From: Escarpia spicata
Lineage: Eukaryota; Annelida; Polychaeta; Sabellida; Siboglinidae
Length of the DNA: 64,000 bases
Assembly: GCA_963995525.1 (NCBI GenBank)
Contig: OZ023213.1
Span: 50,461,987-50,525,986 of the forward strand
Reading direction: 5' to 3'
Made by a program: the position numbers and the translations under genes. Below the pieces are notes generated by a model. That model was not told the origin of the DNA. It searched no databases and was given only the letters and a program-made list of their open reading frames with translations. This document shows, in pieces, positions 10,301-21,200 of this stretch (the stretch's first letter is position 1; every line of letters starts with the position of its first letter).

Positions 10301-11450
10301 CTGGTACCCCACATAACATGAATTTACCGGTTACTACTAACCAGATTTGTGTTTTACCAATCCCCGGTGCTCCACAGAACTCAGTGATCTTCATCAACGC
10401 CACTCCGCCTCCCATCATTCCATCGAGTCGCTCCGAGAACGTGACAATGTACTGCTGCGGCTCCTGCAGCATTTCCAACATGGTCATGTGACCATGCGCT
10501 CTTTCCAAGTGCATTGTGGGATCTTTAAGAATCACACAGCTGGCACCAGTCGATTTCGTTGCTCCTTTGATAAGTGTCAGTATATCGAGCGCCTCTTCAT
10601 TGGTGAGGCCTATTTCTGTACACGCAGTTTTAAACAAACACAAAAGTATTAATAATATTACTACAATTTATTCCTAACTGAATAAAAATGACAATTTCCC
10701 ATCCATATATTGTATCTATATGTACGTCAATGTGTACACGTGTACATATAATCAGTCCTTGTATTATGTATGTATGTTGGTACATTGAGTAATTATCAAC
10801 TATAAAAACAAGCCATATGCTATTCTAATTTGAGTCATGTAAATGTTGTTGTTTCTTTATATTTATGGGGTGGCTCCTGTGCTAGCGATATTATATATCT
10901 TAATGGAAGTCTCCCGACCTTATCTATTACTTACGTTAATCGTTGTATATGTATCGTATTTATAGGTCAAATAAACTGATTCTGAGTTTATTTGCAGAAA
11001 TATTTAGTGCAATGACACAAGTGATGGAAATGAGAGTAAAATGAAATAGTAGAAAATAAATCCATATATCATATTATAAATATTAAAAAAATAGTAAGTA
11101 AGACTTACTTGATATTATCGAATGACTGAGAGGAAACTTGAAGTTATCTATAGATATATGCATTCATTATGATGTTACTATCATGGAAGCCATCTTGTTA
11201 ATGTAAAGAAAACAAAAAGAAAATAAATTTAAGTTATGTGACCAGCACAATAACTATCTGTGTACGTTGGCTGTAACATGAAATAAACTGTACTTGAAAG
11301 AATTTACGCAGACAGACAAAAGTGCAACAAACCTCTGCCGAGTTCATCTGGTTTCACCTGCAAGATGTCTTCAACCACAAGGTAGCCAGCATTGTGCAGT
11401 TTGAGGCGGTGTGCCGGGGTCAGAGGGAAACTACTCAATTCCCTCTGCAT
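5246..11450 (-). CDS. RAD51C: RAD51C, RAD51 paralog (DNA repair protein RAD51 homolog 3)
   Basis: In other animals RAD51C acts in the BCDX2 and CX3 complexes in nuclear homologous recombination repair. Six coding exons join in phase with GT/AG borders: 11450-11333, 10615-10342, 9405-9239, 8841-8708, 6144-6013, 5452-5246, giving 343 codons before the stop (human protein 376). Walker A GAPGIGKT is at about residues 121-128 and Walker B RLVVVDS at 233-239; the blocks [26 protein letters not shown] and [13 protein letters not shown] match the family closely. The start Met aligns with an internal Met of human RAD51C, so a short 5' exon with extra N-terminal residues is possible. The frame ends QITVG-stop, but GTGGGT right after QIT is a good donor at the place of the last human intron, so a final exon with the basic tail may exist; I could not find it. 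Confidence 0.94.
5608..5686. repeat. 41-bp direct tandem duplication
   Basis: Two copies of a 38-bp segment starting TATGCCACTTTATGTCACAC at 5608 and 5649, without mismatch, separated by three bases, in RAD51C intron 5. A recent local duplication. Confidence 0.95.
6013..6144 (-). CDS. RAD51C: RAD51C coding exon 5 (Walker B)
   Basis: Acceptor GTCTAG|GTACGACTGG, donor GCA|GTAAGA, phase 0 on both sides. Encodes [19 protein letters not shown] and [17 protein letters not shown]. Its first 20 bases and its acceptor are part of the unit of the 35-bp tandem array that begins right at the exon edge. Confidence 0.92.
6131..6470. repeat. 35-bp tandem array that includes the exon 5 splice acceptor
   Basis: About ten units spaced 33 or 35 bp (starts of GTCGC/GTCGT at 6138, 6171, 6206, 6241, 6276, 6311, 6346, 6381, 6416, 6451). 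On the minus strand a unit reads GTGTCTAG|GTGCGACTGG, which is the acceptor and first codons of RAD51C exon 5. About seven of the copies upstream of the true exon keep TAG at the splice position. Confidence 0.93.
6511..7251 (+). mobile_element. LINE reverse transcriptase fragment (RTE-like), decayed
   Basis: Plus-strand translation gives [20 protein letters not shown] and IEYLG at 6540-6755, a frameshifted stretch, then [20 protein letters not shown] with [18 protein letters not shown] at 7020-7170. These are the catalytic YADD block and the C-terminal region of a non-LTR reverse transcriptase. It lies antisense in RAD51C intron 4. Confidence 0.85.
7262..7620. repeat. (TG)n microsatellite with degenerate tail
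   Basis: An almost pure TG run to about 7351, followed by 270 bases of interrupted TG, TGCG and TGTATG. The Cys/Val and His/Thr ORFs across it are artefacts of the dinucleotide repeat. Confidence 0.97.
7755..8583. repeat. 48-bp minisatellite, about 17 copies
   Basis: Unit built on GGATCAATTCCCACCTGTCA followed by a GTTATCGTAGCTACAGCTACAA-like part. Units differ at several sites, more than in the 63-bp array, and one unit has an indel near 8115. It is in RAD51C intron 4, close to exon 4. Confidence 0.95.
8708..8841 (-). CDS. RAD51C: RAD51C coding exon 4
   Basis: Acceptor TTTTTCAG|AGCAGCAAG and donor AAA|GTAAGT. Encodes [19 protein letters not shown] and [10 protein letters not shown], matching the part before Walker B. 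Confidence 0.92.
9239..9405 (-). CDS. RAD51C: RAD51C coding exon 3
   Basis: Acceptor CCCAG|CATGCAG gives [20 protein letters not shown] and [13 protein letters not shown]. Two donors compete at the end: GTATGT at 9238 keeps the frame into exon 4 (EASRE-QQDAV), while the stronger-looking GTAAGT 12 bases on would break it. The former was chosen. Confidence 0.9.
9800..10170 (+). mobile_element. LINE C-terminal fragment (I/Nimb-like), decayed
   Basis: Plus-strand reading across two frames gives [40 protein letters not shown] and [11 protein letters not shown]. This order (SRAEQ..RLRTGH, then a Cys-rich patch, then the ..LL..CP.. block) is typical of the C-terminal end of I/Jockey-type LINEs. It lies in RAD51C intron 2, antisense to the gene. 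Confidence 0.65.
10342..10615 (-). CDS. RAD51C: RAD51C coding exon 2 (Walker A)
   Basis: Acceptor TACAG|AAATA restores [10 protein letters not shown] after exon 1. The exon runs through the linker, [22 protein letters not shown] with the complete Walker A, and stops in phase 2 at TG|GTTAGT. Confidence 0.93.
10616..11332. other. RAD51C intron 1
   Basis: No gene. The segment ending AAATAAACTGATTCTGAG at about 10967-10984 looks like the 3' end of a CR1/L2-type LINE on the plus strand, but no coding part is attached. Confidence 0.4.
11333..11450 (-). CDS. RAD51C: RAD51C coding exon 1
   Basis: Encodes [20 protein letters not shown] and on to KPDELGR, the N-terminal helical domain. It ends in phase 1 at G|GTTTGT. 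The frame stays open upstream of the ATG, and a TTGCAG acceptor-like site lies about 35 bases before it, so the true N-terminus could come from an earlier exon. Confidence 0.9.
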
Positions 11451-12150
11451 TGCCAGTGTGTGTGGGATGTAGTCTACTTCTGCAACAGTTGTCAGGAAAA
11501 GGGATAACCAAACCAAGAATTCTACACACCTCCTTACAACGCACACCACAAGGTCAATGATACAAGGCTTTTACAATTAAAATAAACAATTTATGGTCAA
11601 TTTAATTTTCCAAGTTGTAGTAAATTAACTTGCGTATTATTACATTTCCAGGAAAAGCACCAGGCATTCCACATTATAAACTCAGGCAATCGATAAACTT
11701 ATAAATAAATGTGCTATTAGCCCCAACACACAATAAAAATGTCAGGCATTTAGTCCAATCACTTGCATAAAATATGCAAGCAGTATTAAAGGGTCATTCC
11801 ATGTCAAATCAATCACTCAAAATATCACCCGACTCCAAATACAAGAGCCCATTAGCATGTTTTTTGTAATCTGAAAAGGCTATGCTGACATTCAGTGTGG
11901 TATTTATTGATATACAGACCAAAAATAGGTCACCCAGCTATACTAAATTTAATGTATCTAGATCTCTGAACATTATAATTTGCCCATCCTAATATTTTCA
12001 GGGACTTTTGACCAATTATATAGGATATTGTAGCAGTAAAAAAATAGTATACATGTTTTGGGTATCAGAGGTCAAATGTCGTACTATAAATGATACATTT
12101 TATTTATGACTATATAAGTGTAATTGTAAAGAGATCAACAAAGTTAGAAC
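11451..12150. other. RAD51C upstream region
   Basis: Candidate 5' untranslated region and promoter of RAD51C on the minus strand. No TATA box is evident at a useful distance. From about 11790 an AT-rich stretch beginning GGGTCATTCCATGTCAAATC has the look of an interspersed repeat, unnamed. Confidence 0.4.
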
Positions 12151-12154
12151 ACAA

Positions 12155-12380
12155 CAAGCATGATTTATAGGCCATGTCATGAGAAAGAAAAAGTTTGAAC
12201 AAATAGTAACAACAGGAAAGATAGAAGGAAAAAGATCCAGAGGATGCCAGAGAATAAAAATAATAGATAGTCTGTTAACATGGTGTGGAAGGAGCACAAC
12301 AGAACTGCTACAAACTACGCACAACCATGCGGTTTGGAGCGCCATGATCGCCAACCCGTGACAGACATGGCACATAGAAG
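12155..12380 (+). mobile_element. LINE C-terminal fragment (RTE-like)
   Basis: Encodes FIGHVMRKKKFEQIVTTGKI, EGKRSRGCQR and, further on, HNHAVWSAMIANP. This is the end of an RTE-type reverse transcriptase (GHV.R...., then GKR.RGRQR). Only the last ~70 codons remain. Confidence 0.75.
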
Positions 12381-13387
12381 AAGTGTAATTTTGTAATGTA
12401 AATGTATGCCTATTTACTGGCTTTCCAAGGATGTTAATGTAAGTCATCAGACGTGGGTTCAATGCTTAATTGATTTTATCACCAAAATGCATGTATTTGA
12501 ATTGAGTAAAACCACAAAATTAAATTGGAATTGAATCCTGCAAAGTAAGACGAACTGAATGAATTGATCGAAACAGAAAATAAATTAACTTTTTTCTATA
12601 TAAATTGACACAATTTACAAAATATATGTTAAATTGTAACGTTTTCGGATGTGTCTTTTTGGATGTAGACCAAAATAAAACAACCAACAGCAGAAATACC
12701 TGTATTTATATACACAAAAGGATTTGTCACTAGACAAAACATGGGCAGGAATTACCTTACCTTAGGATACCTTAGGACTGTTCTGATCGCAGGATCCTCT
12801 CAGTTCCTCAATCATCAGATCTTCTTCTTCCGGATCTGATATTAAAAGTTTATGGTTTCTTATTCCAGTAGTTAATGTTAATGGGGCTTCATAGTTGTAT
12901 AGTATCTGAATTCTGTAGTTCTTTGCCTGGCTGTTCTCAGCTCTCTCAGTCCCTATGTACCCCAGTTTTACTAGCAGCATAGAACAGAGCTGCTAAAGGC
13001 TAATTGGAATCATCACTAATTGACCACCAGAGACCAACATTACTGTTTGCTGAGGGGGTGAAATACCATTTGCCAATGTCCAGAGTTCAGCATCCCCTTT
13101 GTTTTTTAGCGAGGCTGCAAGGTGGTACCATACTATACAGGTGTGTACAGGTTGTCCGACTTGAGTCAACATCACCCTTCAGAACACTCAGATCGCAGTA
13201 CTTGGCACAAGGCCTGCTTGGGACAGGGCAGGTATTTTATTATGGACTTCCTGGCTTATGTTTAATTAAAGAAATTAAATGGCTAATGTTTGCTTCAGTG
13301 GATTTTCACTGGAGCTTCATTTGCCCATCAATGTGCAGAAACATCAGTAACAACAAAACAGCTAATTTAAACTAGAATTGAATTGGA
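12381..13387. other. Intergenic, no gene recognised
   Basis: AT-rich with several AATTGGAATTGAA motifs. Two ORFs of about 70 and 120 codons (12762-12980 minus, 13004-13375 plus) show no recognisable domain. Confidence 0.4.
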
Positions 13388-13720
13388 ATTGAAATGCTGA
13401 AGGTGCTGCTCTGGGAAAGCCTTGAAGCGAGGACGAAGTACTGTCTAAGTCTCCTTCACACAATCAACACCGGGCGCATTGACATCATCATAGACCACTA
13501 CCGCCAACGGAGTGACCCCAGAACTCAAGACCAGCATTTTCGTCAAGCGAGGGCAGACCACCCAGCCCTTTACCACTCCTTTTCCCTGCAACACTCAGAG
13601 AGTGGAATAGGCTCCCCACAAGCCTATCAGCCATCACCTGCCCATAGGCTTTCAAGGCTGCCCTTGGTGGCCTCAACATCTGCTACCAGACAGCTTCTTG
13701 CCGAGACATCCAAGTAGATC
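13388..13720 (+). mobile_element. CR1/L2-like LINE C-terminal fragment
   Basis: Plus strand gives LKVLLWESLEARTKYCLSLL, then DHYRQRSDPRTQDQHFRQAR, then after a frame change the AFKAALGGL-like end. The pattern LGWESLE.RR...LT.LYKI....DI....Y....DPRTRG.H is a well-known LINE reverse-transcriptase tail. Confidence 0.7.
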
Positions 13721-14004
13721 GTACATAGTTTAAAAACTTTCCAGTGCTTTATACACCTTTTTAACATTTCAACTATTTTTTAAGAGAGCATACGCCTCCC
13801 CCCAAAGCGCATAAGCTTCATTGGATTTTTAATGCCCTGTAACTTGTAAGGGCTCAGTCCAGTATTTGGAAGAAGAACAAAAATGAATTGAATTGGAATT
13901 GATCCTTCTTGCGAGTATGTTGAATTGGAATTGATCCTTGGTAAATTGTTATACACATGAATTTGAACTGAATCCGAATTGATAAAATTAAATTGGGTGA
14001 TCTT

Positions 14005-14745
14005 TTATTTTCTGACCTAACCATAAAAGCGACCACCTACAGCTGCCAGACCTCTCCTCACATATCTTACATACATATACACACACTACGATACAAAAGA
14101 ATATTTTACATTCCTACCACAATCAAATTTCGCAAAACAAACTCAAGTAAAACTTGACTTCTACAGCGGCGACTAACCGTTGCTCCGCGGTTACCGTAAA
14201 ATTGATATTGTGTTGAGCTTCACAGAAATTCCGTACATTGGCGCTATCATTACTGTACACATGTTCACGCGAGATATAAATATATATAATTAATATATAC
14301 GGGCGCGTGAGTAAGTGTGCGTGTGTTAGTTATAATACTGTCATTGTTTCTGTTAAAAAGTAGCTCGATTAATTAAGGCATAATTATTATCAGCAGTATG
14401 GTTTGCAGGTAATGAACGGTTTCTACTTAATGTAAAAAACAAAATAAGTCTGACGAATAGCCAATAATTGTGTTCCCAATTCTGGACGGACACATGCTCA
14501 CAGGCCCGTATATATTGACGATATATTATATATATTTATATCGCACGCGAACATGCATACTGTAATGATAGCGCCACTATACGGAATTTATGTGAAGTTT
14601 TATACAATATCGATGTTATGGTAACTGCTGAGCAACAGATAGTCGCCACCCTACAAGTTGAGTATTACTTGAGTTTGTTTTGCAAAATTTAATGGTGGTA
14701 GGAATGTAAAATAATTGTTTTTGTTTTAGTGTGTCTATATATATG
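14005..14745. mobile_element. Foldback element, left arm, loop and most of right arm
   Basis: 14005-14330 is inverted-complementary to 14510-14745 continued by 17567-17640. Matching parts include TTCTGACCTAACCAT (about 14013) against ATGGTTAGGTCAGAA (about 17620), CACATATCTTACAT against ATGTAAGATATGTG, and TTTTACATTCCTACCAC against the GTGGTAGGAATGTAAAA at about 14694. Arms are about 320 bp, the loop about 180 bp. No coding capacity. A LINE (14746-17566) splits the right arm. Confidence 0.85.
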
Positions 14746-17566
14746 AATGAATGAATGAATGAACTTTATTTCAGTTACAAGTACAAATTAGTGAACATAT
14801 GTACAATGCCATTGATTATAAAAACATTAAAAAAAACAAATATTGCGACCGTGGAGAAACCCCTAGGAACTTGTAGCGAGGACCATCAGAACATAATAAT
14901 TATAAAATAGTTTCCTTATTCCATAAAATTAAAGCATAAAAGTAGGTAAGTGCTTTTGGAACAAAGTGAATAATTCATCTCATAGATGCAGTTAATGTAT
15001 GTACACATACACATTGTTTACAATACATAAATAGAACAGGTTGGCTACTAATTAAATTGCACTCATTAGAACATAATAATGTATAAAGAATAAATTAACT
15101 AATTTTCAAATAAAACATGAATACAAACTTAATAATTTATACCATGACAAAATGATGGTACGATTATGTTTAATTTATGTGATATTTCAAAAAAATAAGA
15201 ATTAATGATATTTTGACAATAAGAGCTCTTTGAGTTTCTTCTTAAATTGATTGATGGATACAATTAGTTGTAAGTTTTGAGGTAGTGCATTCCAGAATAT
15301 TGGTCCTGAATAATTTATTGTGTATTTCCTTGTGTTTGTTCTTATTTGTTGGATGTAATATGCATTATGGTTTCTCAGCTTCGCAATAACATTGATGACA
15401 TGTTATGTGACCATAATGTGGGAGTTGTTTATTTGTTGCTTACCTAACTGATGTTTGTATATATCATCCAATTTTAATAGTTTTAACTTCGCGAACAGTG
15501 GATTTGAGTGTGCAATATATTGGGATAATGTGATTATCCGAATAGCTTTCTTCTGTAGTATTTTTAGTTTGCTTAGGTTTGTGCTATTTGAATTTGCCCA
15601 TAGTAGAGTACAATATGGTAAATGTGATGACATTAATGCAGTGTAAATAGTTTTCATAATGGAGATAGGAAGAAAGTGTTTTAGTTTGTTTAGCATTCCT
15701 ACATTACGTGCTATTTTATTTGATATATTGTCAATATGAGTCTTCCAGTTTAGGTGTTCATCTATAATTTTTCCAAGAAATTGAGTGAATTGAACATGTT
15801 TTATTTTGTTTCCATCTATTTTTATTTCAACTTTGTCAATACTGTATTTCTTCCCGTTTGTTGTGAATATAATAAATTAGTCTTTTTTGTGTTTAATGAA
15901 AGCTTATTGGTATGAAACCACATGGAGATTTTTTTAATTGCAGATTATCTTCTTCAATAAGTGTGTCAAAGCATGTATGCGCATGAAAAAGACTAGTGTC
16001 ATCTGCAAAAAGTATGATTTAAAACATCCGATACATATTCAATATCATTTATATATAGGATGAAGAGTAATGGACCTAATATTGATCCTTGCGGAACTCC
16101 GAATGAGATATATTCTGATTCAATCTTATTGTACGATACATACTGTTTTCTGTTCTCAAGATAGAGCTTTTAAACCAGTTGCAGGTAGTACCTCTTACAC
16201 CACAGCATTGAAGTTTTGTATTAATATATCATGATCTATTGTGTCAAAAGCCTTAGAGAGGTCAAGGAATACACCTATGGTGTACTTTTTATTATCAATG
16301 TTACCAGATATTTTATCAACCAAATCAATTAGTGCCATGTATGTAGAATATTTTTTTCTGAATCCATATTGCTTTTTGGATAATATATTTTGGTTTGTAA
16401 AAAAACTGTAAAGCCTATTGTACATTATGCGTTCTAGCATTTTTGAGAAGCATGGAAGGATAGAAATAAAATGTTTATATATTGTGTGGGGTCGTTTCCT
16501 GTTTTCGTTAGTTTTGCATTCAGGCTATGACCAATGTTAGTAAAGTAATTGTTGAACTGATCTACAATTTCTTTTTTGTTTGTACAGTGGGTACCATCAG
16601 AAATAATCATTTTTTTATTTATCATAGTCTTTTTGTCCTTTGATCTTAAAACTTCATTTATGGTACTCCATGTTTTCCTACAATCTTTCTTATGTAGGTC
16701 AAATTTATCTTTAAAATAGTTTTTCTTTGACTGTCTGATTACTGATGAGTCAGTTTGTTTTTATAATTTGTATAGATAGTCTCGTTTTCTGTTTTAGGGT
16801 TTCTCTTAAATTTTTTAATAAGTTATTTTTTGTCTGCATGAATTCAGTATTCCTTCAGTGAGCCACTCAGTTTTATAGGTCTTTACCTTAATTTTCCTTT
16901 TTGGAAAACATTAATTAATTTTTGTGTTAAGTATTTTTAGGAAAGTGTCATATGCAGTGCAAGGATCTGGGTCCTTGTACATCTCTTCCCAGTTTGTATT
17001 TTGTAACTCTGAATTTAGCTTATTAATATTTTCTGGATTTGTCATACGTAAATAGTCGTGTATTGTTTCTGTTTTCTTATGCCAATATTATAAAAATTAA
17101 ATACTGGATAGCGATCTGATATGTCATTATATAGAATTCCAGATGTTATGGAATATTCATGAATGTTAGTTATAATATTGTCATTCAATTAGTGTTGCTG
17201 TTTGTTGATTGACTCTTGTTGGTTTACTAATTGTTGGGTAGAATGCACTAGCAAACATTTTTTGTAAGTCGACATTGAAGTCTGCCATTAATATGCATTT
17301 TTTCCATTTATTTGAGATTTTTCGTAATAGGTCCCTGAAATTTTCATTAAACATATTAATGTTGGTATCGGGGGTTTATACAATGTGCAAATCACAATTT
17401 TTATATTGTCGACTTCTATCTCTATAAATAATGTTTCACATGGACACTCCTCAGAGTTTGTGCATAAGTCATCTCTTGTTCTGAAGACTGAACCTATCAG
17501 AAATATACATACTTAATTACTCGATCCTCCACCTCAATCTTTTTCCTATTCTTGTCTTTGACAAGA
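14746..17566 (-). mobile_element. CR1/Jockey-like LINE, decayed, inserted in the foldback element
   Basis: On the minus strand the 3' end is a (CATT)n run after AAATAAAGTT at 14746-14775. Upstream parts give FLDLSKAFDTIDHDILI near 16250, [20 protein letters not shown] near 16080 and LKHFLPISIMKTIYTALMSS near 15660, the order of reverse transcriptase motifs 3, 4 and the thumb. Many stops and frame changes; the endonuclease part is barely readable toward 17500. Orientation is opposite to the phosphatase gene. Confidence 0.85.
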
Positions 17567-17640
17567 TGTAATGTAAGATATGTGAGGAGAAGTTTGGCGG
17601 CTATAGGTGGTCGTTTTCATGGTTAGGTCAGAAAGTAAAA
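17567..17640. mobile_element. Foldback element, detached outer end of right arm
   Basis: Inverse complement of about 14010-14085 in the left arm, separated from the rest of its own arm by the LINE insertion. It ends in GGTTAGGTCAGAAAGTAAAA. Confidence 0.85.
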
Positions 17641-17954
17641 CTTATGTCTTAAAAGATCGGCGTAAATTGAACCCAGGTCTGACAGTCAGTACTATGCCTA
17701 TGGCATGCAAATTTGGGGTCCGGATTTGACGCAAGTACACGACGATGTTAGTTGAGGCTAGGTTCAGAGCCCAGCACAGGCACAGACTCACAGAAATGAC
17801 AGCTACCAAGCTATGAAACAATAGCTTTCGTCTAACCATCGGTGCACACTGTACACCAAAGTACGTCATCCGCAGTTTGCTAAATGCGTGTTTTGTAGCT
17901 GCATCTGTTGCTGAATTCGCAGTTCCCGCGAGCGCACCTGTGCACACGTTCTAG

Positions 17955-17962
17955 TGACGTCA
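17955..17962. promoter_or_regulatory. Palindromic CRE-type site upstream of PPM1E
   Basis: A perfect TGACGTCA lies 61 bases before the first in-frame ATG of the phosphatase gene, in a locally CpG-richer stretch (about 17920-18200). TGACGTCA binds CREB/ATF family factors. Position suggests a core-promoter or 5' untranslated location; use is inferred. Confidence 0.5.
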
Positions 17963-18023
17963 CCGAAATTTGCCTTCCACGGTGTTTACAGGACGGCAGA
18001 CGCTCGGCACACATCAGTCGGCT

Positions 18024-18214
18024 ATGACCATGGAACTGTACAAAGAGGACGATCCGGCAGCGTTTAAGCAATTTCTTGACGACTTTTGCAAAAAATACAC
18101 GGAGAATGCAGCGGCCGGCGATATCCTTCCATTCCGCGTGCCGTCGTCGCTGCTAAGAGAGGAGGAACGAGAAGCGGAGACGCTCGACTGGGTGGTGTCG
18201 TACCTGACAGCCAA
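18024..18214 (+). CDS. PPM1E: PPM1E exon 1
   Basis: Encodes [20 protein letters not shown] and ends [10 protein letters not shown] plus AA|GTGAGT. N-terminal helical region before the catalytic domain. The frame is open upstream but has no earlier ATG. Confidence 0.85.
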
Positions 18215-21200
18215 GTGAGTAGACACCGTGGTCGGCCATAACACCCACGCACACAACGACAATGACTCAGTCCCCATTCGGCCGCGCATGACACACTGAC
18301 ACCCTTTCGAAATTGCCTTCAGGGTAAACTGTAGGCCTGGATTTGTGAATGTGAAATCTGCTCACAGGTTCAGATTGGGGCGCACAGGACGATTTTATTT
18401 GCCAATAATTGCTTTGCCGGGGCCCACCGACCATGTCCACGACCATGGCATGGGCGATGTGATAGCCTAGCCCTAGGATAGGTTGACACTGGTTGTAGCG
18501 CCGTAAACAACTAATGCAGTGTGCAGACAGATACATCGTTGTTATTTATATTTATTTATGACATGTCATGTGTCACGGCAGACCAATCCGGTCTTCACTC
18601 ATTTACGACAGGGCAGCATTCCTTTGAAGTGACAATATTTCTAGCATAATCTGCCACACCACTGCCCTGGGCATGCCCAGTTTTGCCCACAAAAGTTTAC
18701 TGTCAACTACTTAATTCAACGTACAATACTTAAACGCAGTCTTTATTTAAATAACAAATCACACATTCTGCAAGTTGGCACGTTCAGTACCTATGACATA
18801 GCGTCATAGCCACATAGGCTATGTGGCTATGACGCTATGTCTATGAATCATGGCCAAGGGTCAAAACGACTGTCAACGTGCTACCATGATTCAAAGTCAG
18901 ATCTATATTGACCGTGTTAACCTTCAAAATGTGTGTGATTAGTTATTTAAATAACCATGTTAAAGTTGTTGACAGTTGTGTGTCAGATTCTGCTGGAATT
19001 AGTAACATCAAGCCAAGGGACCATTGGTCTAATGCAGCTGGTCAAATGCAGCTGCCTTTCAGATCTTTTTTGAGATGGCTTTCAGTTATTTTGATGGACC
19101 TCGTTACTTCCATATCAGTTTAATTGCTTCCATGTCAGTCCAGTTAGTTGTGCTGATTGCAATAATATTGTACGCATTTGTGACATGTTTAAACACACTA
19201 CAGTGTACTAGGTATGTAAATGGGTTATCAAACATTCCTGAAATATTATCATATGTGTATCATGATGTATTTTTTGATGCAGTGAATTGCAGCAAAGTTG
19301 GCTGTAAAACAAAAAATGCGTCATTTGAAACATAATTTGTTTTTCTGAAATTGAAAATACGTTGTTTGAAACAGAATTTGCCTTTTTCTGAAACAGAATT
19401 GAAATGGAATTTGCCTTTTTTTTAAACGGAAAATCAGTGTCCCTATGAGTTTGAATAGAGGCCTGCATCAATGCTTGTGTTGCAACAACAGCAACTGAGG
19501 CAGGTCAGCCAATGTTTGGTTTGACAGCTGTCAAGTGGAAATCATGTCTGAGTGCATTTTAACAGAGACACGTAATTACTACACACCTGGCTGCGTTTGC
19601 TTAGTTCAAGGTGTGTTATGACGTTAATTGTTAGTGTTTAGTTAGCCCAATAAAGTCACAGTTTGGCCAGTAGTAATTGCATTGAGGTAATTTAGCGGGA
19701 ATAAACATGTGTTATTAAATGTATAATAATATAATATTCTACAGGTTGTTTCTTAGCAGGAAGTTGGCTGAATCTGTCGTACTTCCCCCAACTTGTGGTT
19801 TGGTGTGTGGGAAGCTTCAGGTGCATGTCTACTTCAAGTGTAATTATTTGCAGGAAGGGATACATGTATACCTCGGCAATAGTGCCAGTACCTGTAGTGT
19901 CTTCATTTCAGTAATTGAATGTTGTGTTTACAATTTGAACATTTCGTGGGTGCAACATTAAAATTGCATAATTATATATTTCTAAAATGCTATTTGGCTG
20001 GCAATATATATATATATATGTATACCTCCAACATATTAATTATATCATTAAAAACAACAAATTATAACAAAATTATTGTAAATGAGCAACAGATATTGCA
20101 CTTTTGTTTAATGCATCAAAACTCTTGAGCTAGGATCGTGCTAAGTGCTAAGATACTTGTGGTGTTTGCGGTTTTTGTGGTATGTAATAGTAGTCATTGA
20201 GATATCAGGAGATAGAGTCGATGAGATATCAGGAGGTAGAGTCACAATTAAATATCAGGAGGTAGTCATTGACATATCAGGAGGTAGACTAGAGTCAGTG
20301 GGATATCGTCAGGAGGTAGACTCAATGAGATATCAAGAGGTAGAGTCAATGCGATATCAAGAGGTAGAGTCAATGCGATATCAAGAGGTAGAGTCAATGC
20401 GATATCAAGAGGTAGTCAATGAGATATCAGGAGTTATGAGTCAATTGATGATATATCAAGAGGTAGAATCAATTATATATCAGGAGTTAAGACTCAATGA
20501 AATATCAGGATGTAGAGCTACTTGTTTAGACCACTGAGCCAAACAAGAATAATCTCACAACCATTTCTGCTGATTTGTAGTCATGGAAACGTATATTGCT
20601 AATTTGTCCATCACCACGATGCAGCCTATTCTAAGTAACTGCGTTAATTAGCTGCAGAAATTAATGAAGTGTGCATTCCAGCTAAATCATATTATTTGCT
20701 GCTAGCATGACAATTTTGTGGAAACCTGGCAGTCATTTGGATACCTGCATTGAAGCCCCACTACACCGCCAACCTCTGGTATATGTACAATTGGTCTGTA
20801 TCCGGAAAATGGGACAGAACATAATCAGACACCTGTCAATCAAATGGTCTTCCAACACCCAGTATATACAACAACAAAAAAGATTTGAACTCACAGATCT
20901 AGTCTTGTATGTGGTGTAGTTTGAACACCACTGCCATCATGTGCTAGACCTACCGTAAATTCTGTATTTGTAGCCGCATCCCTAATTAAAGCCGCACCCC
21001 GACTTTTGACTTAACCCCTGATTTTCCTCCGCGCAGTTTGTCACAGGCAAAAACCTTATTTAAAGCCGCACCTGGACTTTGAGCCATGACCATTTAACCC
21101 TGCGTGTGACATATTTCCGTAGCGCACACAAGTAGAAAAAATTAAGGGGTTCCACAAAGAAAGTCATAACTTTGTTATTAATTATCATAAATGAATGAAT

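Noticed and set aside
12762..12980. Missing last exon of RAD51C (contains SDPEEED, like the human tail)
   Set aside because: It is upstream of the RAD51C start, so it cannot be spliced as the last exon; the likeness is a short acidic run.
17642..17947. Minus-strand gene of 101 codons
   Set aside because: No family match, it overlaps the promoter-side stretch of PPM1E, and composition alone explains it.
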